Part shown: one piece after another, positions 46,045 to 54,868 of the stretch
Layout: each line of letters opens with the position of its first letter
Numbering within the stretch: position 1 is the stretch's first letter
Source of the DNA: Inquilinus sp042743185
GTDB taxonomy: Bacteria; Pseudomonadota; Alphaproteobacteria; DSM-16000; Inquilinaceae
Length of the DNA: 64,000 bases
NCBI RefSeq assembly: GCF_042743185.1
Contig: NZ_JBHYMS010000001.1
Span: 261,155-325,154 of the forward strand
Direction of reading: 5' to 3'
Position numbers and translations under genes: made by a program
Notes under the pieces: generated by a model
Told to the model about the DNA's origin: nothing
The model's database searches: none
What the model saw: the letters and a program-made list of their open reading frames with translations, nothing else

Positions 46045-46775
46045 ACAGGCAGCCGGACGCCATCGTCTATGCCCTGCGCGACGTCGTGGTGCACCGCGGC
46101 CACGGCGGAGCGGTGTTCGAGCTTCACGTCCCCAACCTCCTGATCCCGCGGGGCGGGATCCTGTTCGTCGCCGGACGGTCCGGCTCCGGCAAGTCGACGC
46201 TGCTCGACCTGCTGGCGGGAACACTGGCCCCGGACCGCGCGGGTCAGTTCCAGATCTTCAGCGCTTCGGCGCCGGCGCGGGACCTCGCCGACCTCTGGCG
46301 CCGGCGGCGCTTCAACGCGCTGGCGGCGCTGCGGGGACGCAGCATCGGCTACGTCCTGCAGACGGGAGGGCTGCTGCCCTATCTGTCGGTCGGGCAGAAC
46401 ATCGCGCTCACGGCCAGGATCGCGGGTCGCCCGGATCCCGATCACATCCGGGCCCTGGCCCAGCGGCTCGGGATCGCCACCCTGCTCGACCTCCCGCCCG
46501 ACCGCCTGTCGGTCGGCGAACGGCAGCGCGTCGCCATCGCCCGCGCCCTCGCCCATCGTCCGGACATCCTGCTGGCAGACGAGCCGACGGCATCGCTCGA
46601 TCCGACGACGGCGGAACAGGTGTTCGATCTGCTGATCGAGACCGTCGACCGTCTGGGCACGACGGCGGTCATCGCCTCTCACGACCCGGCGCGCATCGGC
46701 GCCGCGGGAGGGCGGACGGTCAACCACTCGCTGCGGCGCGATCCGGATGCGGTGCGCGCCTGTTTCTGGAGCTGA
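46041..46775 (+). CDS. tagT: TagT-type ABC ATPase
   Basis: This 244-residue ABC ATPase has Walker A GRSGSGKS (45-52), the signature LSVGERQR, Walker B ILLADEPTASLD and the switch histidine in ASHDPAR. It is closest in style to LolD/MacB-type ATPases. With the FtsX-like permease next to it, it forms the TagTS complex, which in Pseudomonas acts with TagQ and TagR upstream of PpkA. It does not look like a nutrient importer. Confidence 0.88.
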   Translation: MNRQPDAIVYALRDVVVHRGHGGAVFELHVPNLLIPRGGILFVAGRSGSGKSTLLDLLAGTLAPDRAGQFQIFSASAPARDLADLWRRRRFNALAALRGRSIGYVLQTGGLLPYLSVGQNIALTARIAGRPDPDHIRALAQRLGIATLLDLPPDRLSVGERQRVAIARALAHRPDILLADEPTASLDPTTAEQVFDLLIETVDRLGTTAVIASHDPARIGAAGGRTVNHSLRRDPDAVRACFWS

Positions 46776-46781
46776 GGCGGC

Positions 46782-47993
46782 GTGGCCCGGATCACGCTCG
46801 CGGCGCGTCTCGCCATGCAGGATTTCGCGCATGACTGGCGCATCGGTCTCTGCCAGATCCTGGGGCTCGCCGCCGTCCTGGCGCCACTTCTGGTCCTGTT
46901 CGGCCTGCGCTTCGGCCTCATCGACACCATGGCGCAGCGGCTGATCGAGGATCCGCGAAACCGCGAGATCGCCCCGGCCGGCAGCGGCCGTTACGACGAT
47001 GCGTTCTTCGCGGCGCTCGCGGCGGATCCCAGGATCGCCTTCGTGGTGCCGGCGACGCGGTCGATCGCGGCGAACTTCACCCGGCTCAGGGCCGAGGGCG
47101 GCGGACCTCCGGTCTCGGCGATCCCTCTCCTGCCGACCGGCAGCGGCGACCCGCTCCTGGGCCGGGCCCCACCGCCCGCCCGGGACGGCGCCGTGCTGAC
47201 CCGCCGGCTGGCCGAGGCGCTCGGCGTCGCCGAGGGAGCGCGGCTGCGGGCCGAGATCACCCGCCAGCGCATCGGCCGCATCGAGGCCGAACGCCTGCCG
47301 CTGACCGTGGCCGGCATCACCGACGCCCCGGTCGGCCCGGCCGAGGCCGTCCTGGCCCCGCTCGACCTGCTCGTCGCCACCGAGGACTGGCGCGACGGCC
47401 TCGCCGTCCCCGATCGGGGCTGGGACGGGGATGCGCCCGCCGCGACAGGGCGAATCTTCGCCCGCTTCCGGCTCTATGCGCGCTCGATCTACGACGTGCA
47501 GGGGCTCGAGCGGGATCTGAAGCAGCGCGGCATCGAGGTCCGGACCGCCGCGGCGGAGATCGGACAGATGCAGGCCCTGGACCGCAATCTGGGCATCGCG
47601 TTCTGGCTGATTGCCGGCTGCGGCGCGCTGGGTTACCTGGCATCGCTCGCCGCGGGCCTGCGGGGCCATGTCGAGCGCAAGCGACGCGATCTCGCGATGC
47701 TGCGGCTGCTCGGCCTGCCGACGCGGTCCCTGATCACCTTCCCGGTGACCCAGTCGGTCCTGATCGCGCTGCTCGGCAGCCTGCTCGCCATCGGTGCCTT
47801 CCAGCTGGCCTCGGCGTCGCTGAACGCGGTCTTCGCCGAAAGCCTGCAGCCCGGGGAGAAGATCTGCCGGCTCCTGCCCGGCCACATCGCCGTCGCCGTC
47901 GCCGCGACGATCGCGACCGCCGTCCTGTCCGCCGGCTGGGCCAGCGCGCTGGCTGCCGGCATCCAACCTTCCGAAGGGCTGCGCGATGTCTGA
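46782..47993 (+). CDS. tagS: TagS-type FtsX-like ABC permease
   Basis: This 403-residue membrane protein has the MacB/FtsX layout: one N-terminal helix (ILGLAAVLAPLLVLFGL), a large periplasmic domain (about 50-260), and three C-terminal helices (IAFWLIAGCGALGYLASLAA; VTQSVLIALLGSLLAIGA; HIAVAVAATIATAVLSAG). The start is GTG at 46782, 6 bp after tagT; the stop overlaps tagR by 8 bp. It probably passes mechanical or conformational signals across the membrane, rather than solutes. Confidence 0.87.
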   Translation: MARITLAARLAMQDFAHDWRIGLCQILGLAAVLAPLLVLFGLRFGLIDTMAQRLIEDPRNREIAPAGSGRYDDAFFAALAADPRIAFVVPATRSIAANFTRLRAEGGGPPVSAIPLLPTGSGDPLLGRAPPPARDGAVLTRRLAEALGVAEGARLRAEITRQRIGRIEAERLPLTVAGITDAPVGPAEAVLAPLDLLVATEDWRDGLAVPDRGWDGDAPAATGRIFARFRLYARSIYDVQGLERDLKQRGIEVRTAAAEIGQMQALDRNLGIAFWLIAGCGALGYLASLAAGLRGHVERKRRDLAMLRLLGLPTRSLITFPVTQSVLIALLGSLLAIGAFQLASASLNAVFAESLQPGEKICRLLPGHIAVAVAATIATAVLSAGWASALAAGIQPSEGLRDV

Positions 47994-49599
47994 CCGCCCC
48001 CTCTGGTTCGCAGCCGCGCTGGCCGCGGCGCTGGTCCTGTCGGCATCGGCGGCGGCGGAGACCACTTGGCCGGCCGAAGCCTACAACCCGGCGCCCCATG
48101 ACGGGGACGTCCTGCTGCCGATGCCCTGCGGCGGCGCCATGGCCTTCCGGCGGATCGATCTGCCCTCCGCCGGATTCCTCGACGACGTGCGCGTGCAGGT
48201 CGGCGACGCGCAGTCCGATCTCGGCTTCCTGGACGACCGCCGCTTCGACGAGGTGGCGGGGTCCTTCACCGATCCGGACATCGCCGGCGTCCGGTCCTTC
48301 CTGCTGGGCAAATACGAGATCACGCAGGCGCAGTGGCAGGCCCTGGCCGGCGACGGCTGCCCCGAGACGTCGATGCGCATGCGGGTGCCGAAGACGGGCA
48401 TCTCCTGGCTCGATGCCGTCGCCTTCGCCGACCGCTACAGCCAATGGCTGCTGGCCAATGCGCGGGACGCGCTGCCGAACGAGGCGGGGTCGCCCGGCTT
48501 TCTGCGCCTGCCGACGGAAACCGAATGGGAATACGCCGCGCGGGGCGGCATGGCGGTTTCGGCCGAGGAGTTCCTGGCAGCGCGTTTTCCGATGCCGGAC
48601 GGCACTCCGGCCGAATATCTCTGGTATCAGGGAACCGGATCGGCCGAGGGCCGGCTGCACCCGATCGGCCTCCTGAAGCCCAACCCGCTCGGCCTGCACG
48701 ACATCCTGGGCAACGCCGCCGAGATGATGGTGGAGCCGTTCCGGCTGAACCGCCGCGGCCGGCTGCACGGCCAGGCCGGCGGCTTCATCGCGCGCGGCGG
48801 GGATTTCACCATGCCCCTGGCCCAGATCCGGTCGGGCATGCGGGTCGAGATGCCCTATTACGCGGCGCGCGACGGCCGGCCGACGGCGACGCGCCAGCTC
48901 GGCCTGCGGCTGGTCGTCGCCGCGCCGGTCATCGCCTCGCCGGAGCGGCTCCAGGCGATCGAGCGGGAATGGCTCGCCATGCCCTCGGCCGGCATCGCCA
49001 CCGCGAGCGCACGCCGCGAGGACGACGCGCTGTCGACCCTGGACCGGCTGGCGGACACGGCACCGGACGACGCGATGCGGACGGATCTGCGCGGCGTCGG
49101 CCAGGCGATCCGGGAAGCGCTGGTCGAGCGCAACGATGCCCGCAATCGCACCATCCGCTCGCTGATCAATGTCGGCGCCCTGCTCGGCAACAAGCTGCGG
49201 ACCGACCAGCAGAGGCTGGACGCCGTCAGCAAGGCGATCGAGGAGGTGGCGCGGCCGGCCCTGCGCCAGATGCAGGCCCGCCGCGCCAACGATGCCGAGA
49301 CGCAGCGCATGGTAGCCCAGGCGGAGGCGTCGATCCGGCAGATGGAAGGCCAGCGCGACGCGCTGGCGGACACCGTCCGCACCTCCCGCGAGACCTACAT
49401 CGACACGGTCGTCAGCACCGCCAACGACTATTCGGACGAGATCGTCTCGACCCAGGTCCCGACCCTGAAGGCGGAACTGCAGGCGCGCGCCTCGACCGGG
49501 CTGCTTCCCTTCGTCGACATCTTCGTCCTGCACATGCAGCGCATGCGTCAGAGCGGCGGCGCGGATCCGCAAAGCCTGGTCGACGACCTGACGCGATGA
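47986..49599 (+). CDS. tagR: TagR-like SUMF1-domain protein with coiled-coil extension
   Basis: This 537-residue exported protein has a signal peptide (FAAALAAALVLSASAAAE) and a formylglycine-generating-enzyme-like (SUMF1) domain (about 50-315): YEITQAQWQALAG, ISWLDAVAFADRY, LPTETEWEYAARGG, LGLHDILGNAAEMM, FIARGGDF and TRQLGLRLVV. Pseudomonas TagR, about 300 residues, is a periplasmic activator of PpkA. Here about 220 residues are added, largely helical and coiled-coil-like (KAIEEVARPALRQMQARRAN, QMVAQAEASIRQMEG-like). A role in signalling to PpkA is inferred from context; sulfatase maturation is unlikely in this setting. Confidence 0.85.
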   Translation: MSDRPLWFAAALAAALVLSASAAAETTWPAEAYNPAPHDGDVLLPMPCGGAMAFRRIDLPSAGFLDDVRVQVGDAQSDLGFLDDRRFDEVAGSFTDPDIAGVRSFLLGKYEITQAQWQALAGDGCPETSMRMRVPKTGISWLDAVAFADRYSQWLLANARDALPNEAGSPGFLRLPTETEWEYAARGGMAVSAEEFLAARFPMPDGTPAEYLWYQGTGSAEGRLHPIGLLKPNPLGLHDILGNAAEMMVEPFRLNRRGRLHGQAGGFIARGGDFTMPLAQIRSGMRVEMPYYAARDGRPTATRQLGLRLVVAAPVIASPERLQAIEREWLAMPSAGIATASARREDDALSTLDRLADTAPDDAMRTDLRGVGQAIREALVERNDARNRTIRSLINVGALLGNKLRTDQQRLDAVSKAIEEVARPALRQMQARRANDAETQRMVAQAEASIRQMEGQRDALADTVRTSRETYIDTVVSTANDYSDEIVSTQVPTLKAELQARASTGLLPFVDIFVLHMQRMRQSGGADPQSLVDDLTR

Positions 49600-49620
49600 C
49601 GACGACGCAGAGGTGACGTC

Positions 49621-50943
49621 ATGGGACGCACGCATGGGGCCGCTTCGATCGCAGCCGGGCTGCTGGTCCTGGCCGTCGCCGCGCTCATGGCGATTCACCT
49701 GTCCAACGCGCATCGGATCGGACTGGCCGAATCGAGCCTTGCCACGGCCCGATCCCTGACGCCGGCGGCCGATGCCGCTTCGGACGACCCCGCGGCGGCG
49801 CTGCCCGCGCTCGACGCCCTGGCAGCGTCACCGGTCGCCTCGGGGCCGGGCGCCGCTCCATGGTGGCGTGCACTGGTTCCGAACGGCGGCCGGCTGCGCC
49901 GCGTCGCCGAAGCCACCGCGGACCACGACCGCACGTTGCTCGGCGATGCGTTCCTGCGCCGCCTGGGGCTTCGGATCCTCCGCCGCATCGACCGGCCGGA
50001 CGTCGATCCCGAGCTCGCCTTCGACGGTCTGAAGGCGGCCCTGGGAATAGCCGGGGCCGGCCGGCGCCAGGACCAGTTGATCCGGCTCTGGGCCGCGGTG
50101 GACTGGGCGCTGGCCCTGCCGGCGGACGAGCAGGCGGCGACGCGCGCCGCCCTCGGACGCCAGCTCGACCGCGCCCTGGCCGCCGAACCGCGCCTGGCGC
50201 CCCGGCTCGACGACGGCGCCGTGGCGCGGATCCGCACCCGGCTTCGCCGCGAGCCGCTGTCGGCCAGGGCCTATGCCGCCATCCGCACCTCCGACGCGGC
50301 GCAGGCCCTGCCGGCGTTCCGGGCGGACCTGGCGCTCGGGCCGGACGGCTGGCCGGTGCGGCGGCGGTCCGGGATGTCTCTGGCGACGCCGATTCCGGGC
50401 CTGCTGACCGCCGACGGCTTCCGCACCGTCCTCGTTCCCGCGCTCGGCAACGTCTCCGCCTCGATCGCCGCCGACGCCTGGGTGCTGGGCGATGCGGCCG
50501 AGCCGGAGACGACAGGCGGCGGGCTGGTCCGCGAAGTCCTGGACCGCTACCTCGACGATCTGGCCCGGGCCTGGGACCCGCTGCTCGGCGATCTGGAGCT
50601 GTCGCCCCAGACCTCGGATCCGGACGCGTCGGCCCGCATCGTCGAGGCGCTGACCCGGTCCCCCGGACCGCTTCTCCGCTTCGTCATCGCCGCGCGACAC
50701 GCGACGCTGCTCGATCGCCCGTCCGATCCCGCCGCAGCGGCCCGGCTCGACGCCTTGGCGGAGAGGCTCGGCGGTGCCCGGCCCTGGGCGTCCATCGACC
50801 GCCGCTATTCCTGGCTCGAGACGCTCGGGCAACAGCCGGCCCTGCCCGGCTTCGACGCACTGACCGAAGCCGCACGACCGTTCATCGACAGGGCCGGCAG
50901 CCTGCCGACGGGCACGGCCGGCCCCGCGCCGGCGCTGGACTGA
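49621..50943 (+). CDS. Short IcmF-like protein (ImcF-related region without GTPase)
   Basis: This 440-residue protein has one N-terminal membrane helix (IAAGLLVLAVAALMAIHLS). Its later part aligns by eye with TssM from the same cluster: IPGLLTADGFRTVLVPALGN (from 258) against TssM IPGLFTYRGFHEAVLPGLET (from 708), and YLDDLARAWDPLLGDLEL against YYDDYVSNWNALLADIRI. It lacks the GTPase domain and the C-terminal beta domain, so it looks like a stand-alone periplasmic ImcF-related module. The ATG follows AGAGGTG. It overlaps the next gene by 1 bp (TGATG). It could modify or replace part of the TssJLM complex. Confidence 0.75.
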   Translation: MGRTHGAASIAAGLLVLAVAALMAIHLSNAHRIGLAESSLATARSLTPAADAASDDPAAALPALDALAASPVASGPGAAPWWRALVPNGGRLRRVAEATADHDRTLLGDAFLRRLGLRILRRIDRPDVDPELAFDGLKAALGIAGAGRRQDQLIRLWAAVDWALALPADEQAATRAALGRQLDRALAAEPRLAPRLDDGAVARIRTRLRREPLSARAYAAIRTSDAAQALPAFRADLALGPDGWPVRRRSGMSLATPIPGLLTADGFRTVLVPALGNVSASIAADAWVLGDAAEPETTGGGLVREVLDRYLDDLARAWDPLLGDLELSPQTSDPDASARIVEALTRSPGPLLRFVIAARHATLLDRPSDPAAAARLDALAERLGGARPWASIDRRYSWLETLGQQPALPGFDALTEAARPFIDRAGSLPTGTAGPAPALD

Positions 50944-52445
50944 TGGATCCCCGGCCTGCATTCCGGATCGCATGCGCCGGCATCTCCGCCGCCGCCGGCG
51001 GCCGGGCCGACGGCGGCGCCTTCCTCTGCCGGCCGGAGATCGGCCTCTGGGCGGTGGCGGAGCCGACATCCCCCCGGCCGGCCAGCGCGGAAGGCGCCCG
51101 TGCGATCCTGGCGGCGCTCGATGCATTGCCCGGAGGTACGGGCCCCGCGGATCTGGCACGCATGGTGCATCAGCGGCTCGACCGCGAAAATCTGCGGCTG
51201 CACCACCGGCTGCGATCGGACAGCGGGCCGGCCGGCGTCGACGTCGCCGTGATGCTGCTCAGCGGGCGCCATGTTCTCTGTCTGCAGGCCGGCGACTGCC
51301 ACGTCTATCGCTGCCGACGGGACGGGCTGTCCGCACTGACCCGGCCTTCCCCGGCGACAGCCGGCGCGACGGCGGCGGATGCCGCCCCGATCGGCCGGCA
51401 TGCCGGATTGCGGATCGCGACGGCGCGGGCCGAGGTCGATGATGGCGACCGGCTGCTTCTCATGTCCGGCAGGCTGCGCGCCGCGCTGGATGACGGCGCG
51501 ATCATCGGCAGCCTGCGGGACCAGCCACCGGATCTCGCGACACGGGAGCTGGCCACGACCCTGACGGCGTCCACCGGTGACGGCGCCGCCGTGATCGTCG
51601 CGATCCCGCCGGCGGCCTCTGCCGCGGCGGCACCGCCACCGGACGTTCCCTCCCCGCGGGCGTCACCTGCGCTGATCGCCGCAACCCTGGTTCTTGCCCT
51701 GCTCACGGCGGTGATCATCGGCCTCGTCCTTCGGCGCCCGGAGCAGGCCCCGTCGGGACCGGAGGAGGCCCGCATGACCTCCGCCTCGATCGAGACGGCC
51801 AGCCTCCCGGGCCTGTCGCCGCAGGATCTGGAGGCAACGGATCGCCGGCTGGCCCAGGTGGCGCGGCTCGCCGTGGCGGTGGGGGCGCTGGACCGTGCCC
51901 TGGCCCGGCTCGGCCTGCCGCCGGTCGGGGACGGCCCTTCGCCGGCGCAGCCTTTCGCCCCGGGGCCGCTCGACGCCCGCGCCCGGCTCCTGGCGGCGCG
52001 GCTTCCGCGTCTGCCGCTCGCCGTGCCGCTGCGCACGCCCTATCGCCTGTCGAGCCCGTTCGGCATGCGGACGCACCCGATCACCGGCGTGGTGACGCTG
52101 CATGCCGGATCGGACTTCGTGGCCGCCGCCGGGACGCCGATCTTCGCGACCGGATCCGGCCGCGTCGTCTTCGCGGATGTGGCGGGCGGGTACGGCAACT
52201 CCGTCGAGATCGAGCACGACGACGGGTTGACCAGCCGCTACGCGCATCTGCAGTCGATCGCCGTGACCAAGGGCGAGACGGTGACGGCCGCCTCGGTGAT
52301 CGGTGCGCTCGGGTCGACCGGGCAGTCGACCGGCCCGCACCTGCACTACGAGATCCGCCGCGGCGGGTCCCCGATCGATGCGATGCCGTTCCTCGAAACC
52401 GGCCAGGCGCTCAAATCCGTGCTGACGATCGCGCTTCGGCGGTGA
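50943..52445 (+). CDS. Degenerate PP2C domain fused through a membrane helix to an M23 peptidase
   Basis: This is a 500-residue fusion. Residues about 8-225 keep the PP2C scaffold (EIGLWAVAE, AGDCHVYR with Gly117-Asp118, DGDRLLLMSGRL), but the metal-binding DGMGGH motif is missing and the first ED motif has changed, so it is probably a pseudo-phosphatase. A helix at about 242-265 (LIAATLVLALLTAVIIGLVL) crosses the membrane. The periplasmic end (about 365-480) is an M23/LytM domain with intact ligands His387 and Asp391 in HAGSD, and His466-x-His468 in HLHYE, so an active peptidoglycan endopeptidase is likely. It closes the T6SS operon and may open the wall for the secretion complex under cytoplasmic control. 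Confidence 0.88.
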   Translation: MDPRPAFRIACAGISAAAGGRADGGAFLCRPEIGLWAVAEPTSPRPASAEGARAILAALDALPGGTGPADLARMVHQRLDRENLRLHHRLRSDSGPAGVDVAVMLLSGRHVLCLQAGDCHVYRCRRDGLSALTRPSPATAGATAADAAPIGRHAGLRIATARAEVDDGDRLLLMSGRLRAALDDGAIIGSLRDQPPDLATRELATTLTASTGDGAAVIVAIPPAASAAAAPPPDVPSPRASPALIAATLVLALLTAVIIGLVLRRPEQAPSGPEEARMTSASIETASLPGLSPQDLEATDRRLAQVARLAVAVGALDRALARLGLPPVGDGPSPAQPFAPGPLDARARLLAARLPRLPLAVPLRTPYRLSSPFGMRTHPITGVVTLHAGSDFVAAAGTPIFATGSGRVVFADVAGGYGNSVEIEHDDGLTSRYAHLQSIAVTKGETVTAASVIGALGSTGQSTGPHLHYEIRRGGSPIDAMPFLETGQALKSVLTIALRR

Positions 52446-52464
52446 TCCGGGCGTGTGTTCTTGC

Positions 52465-53499
52465 TCATGCAGAGGCCCGAAGGACAAGCCGCCACGGCAC
52501 GTCGAAAATCGTCGGGGCCTCGCCCGCGCGGCTGGTGATCAGGGCGATCAGATGATCGGCGAGGCGGTCATAGCGGGTCGTCTCGGGGCCGATCGTCGTC
52601 AGTGCCGGATGGCTGAACTCGCCTTCCTCGATATTGCCGCAGCCGATGACCGCGATGTCTCCGGGAACAGCGAGCCCCATCTCCTCGAAGGCATGGATGG
52701 CGGTGACGGCGGCGAGGTCGGATTCGACGAAGAGCGCCGTCGGCGGCCGCGGCATCGACGCGAGCGTCCTGGCATTGGCAAAGGCGGCCTTGCGCGCCTC
52801 CGCGCCGCCGACCAGAAGGACGGGCTCCAGCGGCAGGGTCCGCGCAGCGACGAACCGCCGATACGCGGCGACCCGGCTGCCCTCCGCCGCCTTGTCGTGC
52901 TGCATATAGGCGATGCGGCGGTGGCCGGCCTCGTACAGGTGGTCGAGCGCCATCCCGACCGCCTCGGCCGTGTGCTGGCGGACGACGGAAAAGCCCGCCG
53001 GCTCCACCGAGGGATGGAAGACCACGGCCGGCCGCCCCGCGGCCGAGAGGCGGTCCGCGAACCGCACGACCTCGGCTTCGGGCAGGTGCTGCCAATCGGC
53101 GATCGCGCCATCGGCCAGGCCGCTCTCGATCTCGCGCACGATCCGGTCCACCCGCTCGGGCGTGTCGCCAGCCGCGATGATGGTGGAGAAGCCGCTGGCG
53201 GCCGCCGCGGACTGCACGTCCCGGGCGATGCGGTCACTGAAAGGCACGCCGAGGCGCGGCAGAAGGAGAGCGATGCGCTCGGCCCGCCGGCGACGGAGCT
53301 GACGGGCGGCGCGGTTCTGGACGTAGTTCAGCTCCGTCACCGCGTCCAGGATGCGCTGACGCGCCTCCTGGCCGACGAATCTCAGCTGCTTGCTGTCGCC
53401 GCTCAGGAAATAGGAGACGGCGGCCGTCGAGACCCCGGCGCGACGGGCAACGTCGGCCATGGTCGGTGCCCGCTTCCGTTCGGCGCTGCTGTCGTCCAT
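52465..53499 (-). CDS. LacI-family transcriptional regulator
   Basis: This 344-residue repressor has the LacI helix-turn-helix at about residues 14-34 (TMADVARRAGVSTAAVSYFL) and hinge helix RRRRAERIALLLPRLG, then a periplasmic-binding-like sensor domain with FVESDLAAVTAIHAFEEMG and VIGCGNIEEGEFSHPALTTI. It lies 23 bp after the sulfatase gene in the same operon and likely controls it in response to a sugar. The palindrome at 57927-57940 upstream of the ABC genes is its probable operator. Its stop lies 19 bp from the convergent T6SS operon end. Confidence 0.92.
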   Translation of the reverse strand: MDDSSAERKRAPTMADVARRAGVSTAAVSYFLSGDSKQLRFVGQEARQRILDAVTELNYVQNRAARQLRRRRAERIALLLPRLGVPFSDRIARDVQSAAAASGFSTIIAAGDTPERVDRIVREIESGLADGAIADWQHLPEAEVVRFADRLSAAGRPAVVFHPSVEPAGFSVVRQHTAEAVGMALDHLYEAGHRRIAYMQHDKAAEGSRVAAYRRFVAARTLPLEPVLLVGGAEARKAAFANARTLASMPRPPTALFVESDLAAVTAIHAFEEMGLAVPGDIAVIGCGNIEEGEFSHPALTTIGPETTRYDRLADHLIALITSRAGEAPTIFDVPWRLVLRASA

Positions 53500-53522
53500 G
53501 CCCTCGGCGGTCCGGAGCGGGA

Positions 53523-54851
53523 TCAGCCCTCGCTCACCAGCCCTTCATGCCAATTTCTGCTCTCGACGGGAAGGATCTCGGACCGCGTCTCGCCCGCCTC
53601 CTCCATCAGGGCCAGGAGACGGCCCCGCAGCGCCGCCCGCGTCTCGGCATGGGCGGGCGAGGCGACGAGGTTGCGGAGCTCGTTCGGATCCGCCTCGAGG
53701 TCGTAGAGCCGCGCCTCCGCATAGAGGTCGCTCGCCGGGTCGTTCCAGCCGTCCCCGCCCGGCGCCTCGACCTCGTATTTCCAGCGGCGGGTGCGCAGGG
53801 CGCGGCCGACATGGTGCTCGCTGATCTGGACGAAGACGTCTTCACGCGGCGCCTCGGCTCCTCTGATCGTGCGGAGCAGCGAGCGTCCCTGCATCGTCTC
53901 CGGGACAGAGAGCCCCGCGGCGTCGAGCAGGGTCGGCGCGAGGTCGACGAGGCTCACCAGCCCGTCGAAGGCGCCGACATTCTCGAAGCCCGGCCCGTGG
54001 AACAGCGTCGGCACCCGGATCGACGCCTCGTGGCAGGACCGCTTGTACTCGTTGTTGCGGGTCTTGAAATGGCAGCCATGGTCGGAGGTGAAGAGGATGA
54101 TCGTGTCCTCCAGCAGCCCCAGGCTGTACAGCACCTCGACCAGCCGGCCGAACGCCTCGTCGAGGCGCGCCACCATGCCGAGATAGCCGGGCAGATGCGC
54201 CGCCGTGGAGCCGCCGAGAGCCGCCAGGTCGCCGGGCACGGCGAGCTTGCGGCGGATCCGCTCCTCATAGCCCAGCGGCGCCGGGTAGTTGTCCGTCTGG
54301 TTCTGGTGGTGCGGCTCGAGGAAGGACAGGAACAGGAAGAACGGGTCGTCCCGCGGCGTCGCGACATAGCGGATCGCCGCGTCGGTCAGCGCGTCGACGC
54401 GGTAGCCGGGCAGCCGCACCGGCCGGCCGTGATTGTCGTGCACCACCGTGTCGAACGGGCCGGAGGTGAACTCCAGGATGTTGGAGGCCAGCCAGTGGCG
54501 GTAGCCGCCGCGCTCCCCGGGCGCCACCGGCTCGGCCGAGCCGAGATGCCACTTGCCGATATAGGCGGTGTCGTAGCCGGCGGCTTCGAAGTGATGCGCC
54601 AGCGTCTTCTCGTCCTTCGGCAGCGGGATGTCGTTGCGGTAGCAGCCGGTCACGGTCGCATAGCGCCCGGTCTGGAACACCGAGCGGGCGGGCCCGCAGA
54701 CCGGCTGGCAGGTGAAGGAATTGGCGACGAAGGTGCCGGTCCGGGCCAGCCGGTCGAAATTCGGCGTCAGGTCCAGCGGGTTGCCATGGGCGCCGACGGT
54801 GTCCCAGCGCTGCTGGTCGGTGAAGAAGACGATGACGTTCGGGCGGTTCAT
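53523..54851 (-). CDS. Type I sulfatase
   Basis: This 442-residue sulfatase starts with NVIVFFTDQQRWDTVG (calcium-binding aspartates) and has the maturation motif CGPARSVFQTG with Cys52, which must be converted to formylglycine. Further motifs are GKWHLG and LFTSDHGCHF. No signal peptide is evident, so it is probably cytoplasmic and acts on an imported sulfated sugar. The maturation enzyme is not encoded nearby; the SUMF1 protein at 47986 belongs to the T6SS. I used the ATG at 54851; a GTG at 54872, overlapping the permease stop, is an alternative adding seven residues. Confidence 0.92.
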   Translation of the reverse strand: MNRPNVIVFFTDQQRWDTVGAHGNPLDLTPNFDRLARTGTFVANSFTCQPVCGPARSVFQTGRYATVTGCYRNDIPLPKDEKTLAHHFEAAGYDTAYIGKWHLGSAEPVAPGERGGYRHWLASNILEFTSGPFDTVVHDNHGRPVRLPGYRVDALTDAAIRYVATPRDDPFFLFLSFLEPHHQNQTDNYPAPLGYEERIRRKLAVPGDLAALGGSTAAHLPGYLGMVARLDEAFGRLVEVLYSLGLLEDTIILFTSDHGCHFKTRNNEYKRSCHEASIRVPTLFHGPGFENVGAFDGLVSLVDLAPTLLDAAGLSVPETMQGRSLLRTIRGAEAPREDVFVQISEHHVGRALRTRRWKYEVEAPGGDGWNDPASDLYAEARLYDLEADPNELRNLVASPAHAETRAALRGRLLALMEEAGETRSEILPVESRNWHEGLVSEG

Positions 54852-54868
54852 GGCGGCAGCGGGCTCCG

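Noticed and set aside
47986..49599. SUMF1 protein as the maturation enzyme of the nearby sulfatase
   Set aside because: It is exported, lies in the T6SS operon in the TagR position and carries a coiled-coil extension, while the sulfatase appears cytoplasmic and belongs to another operon.
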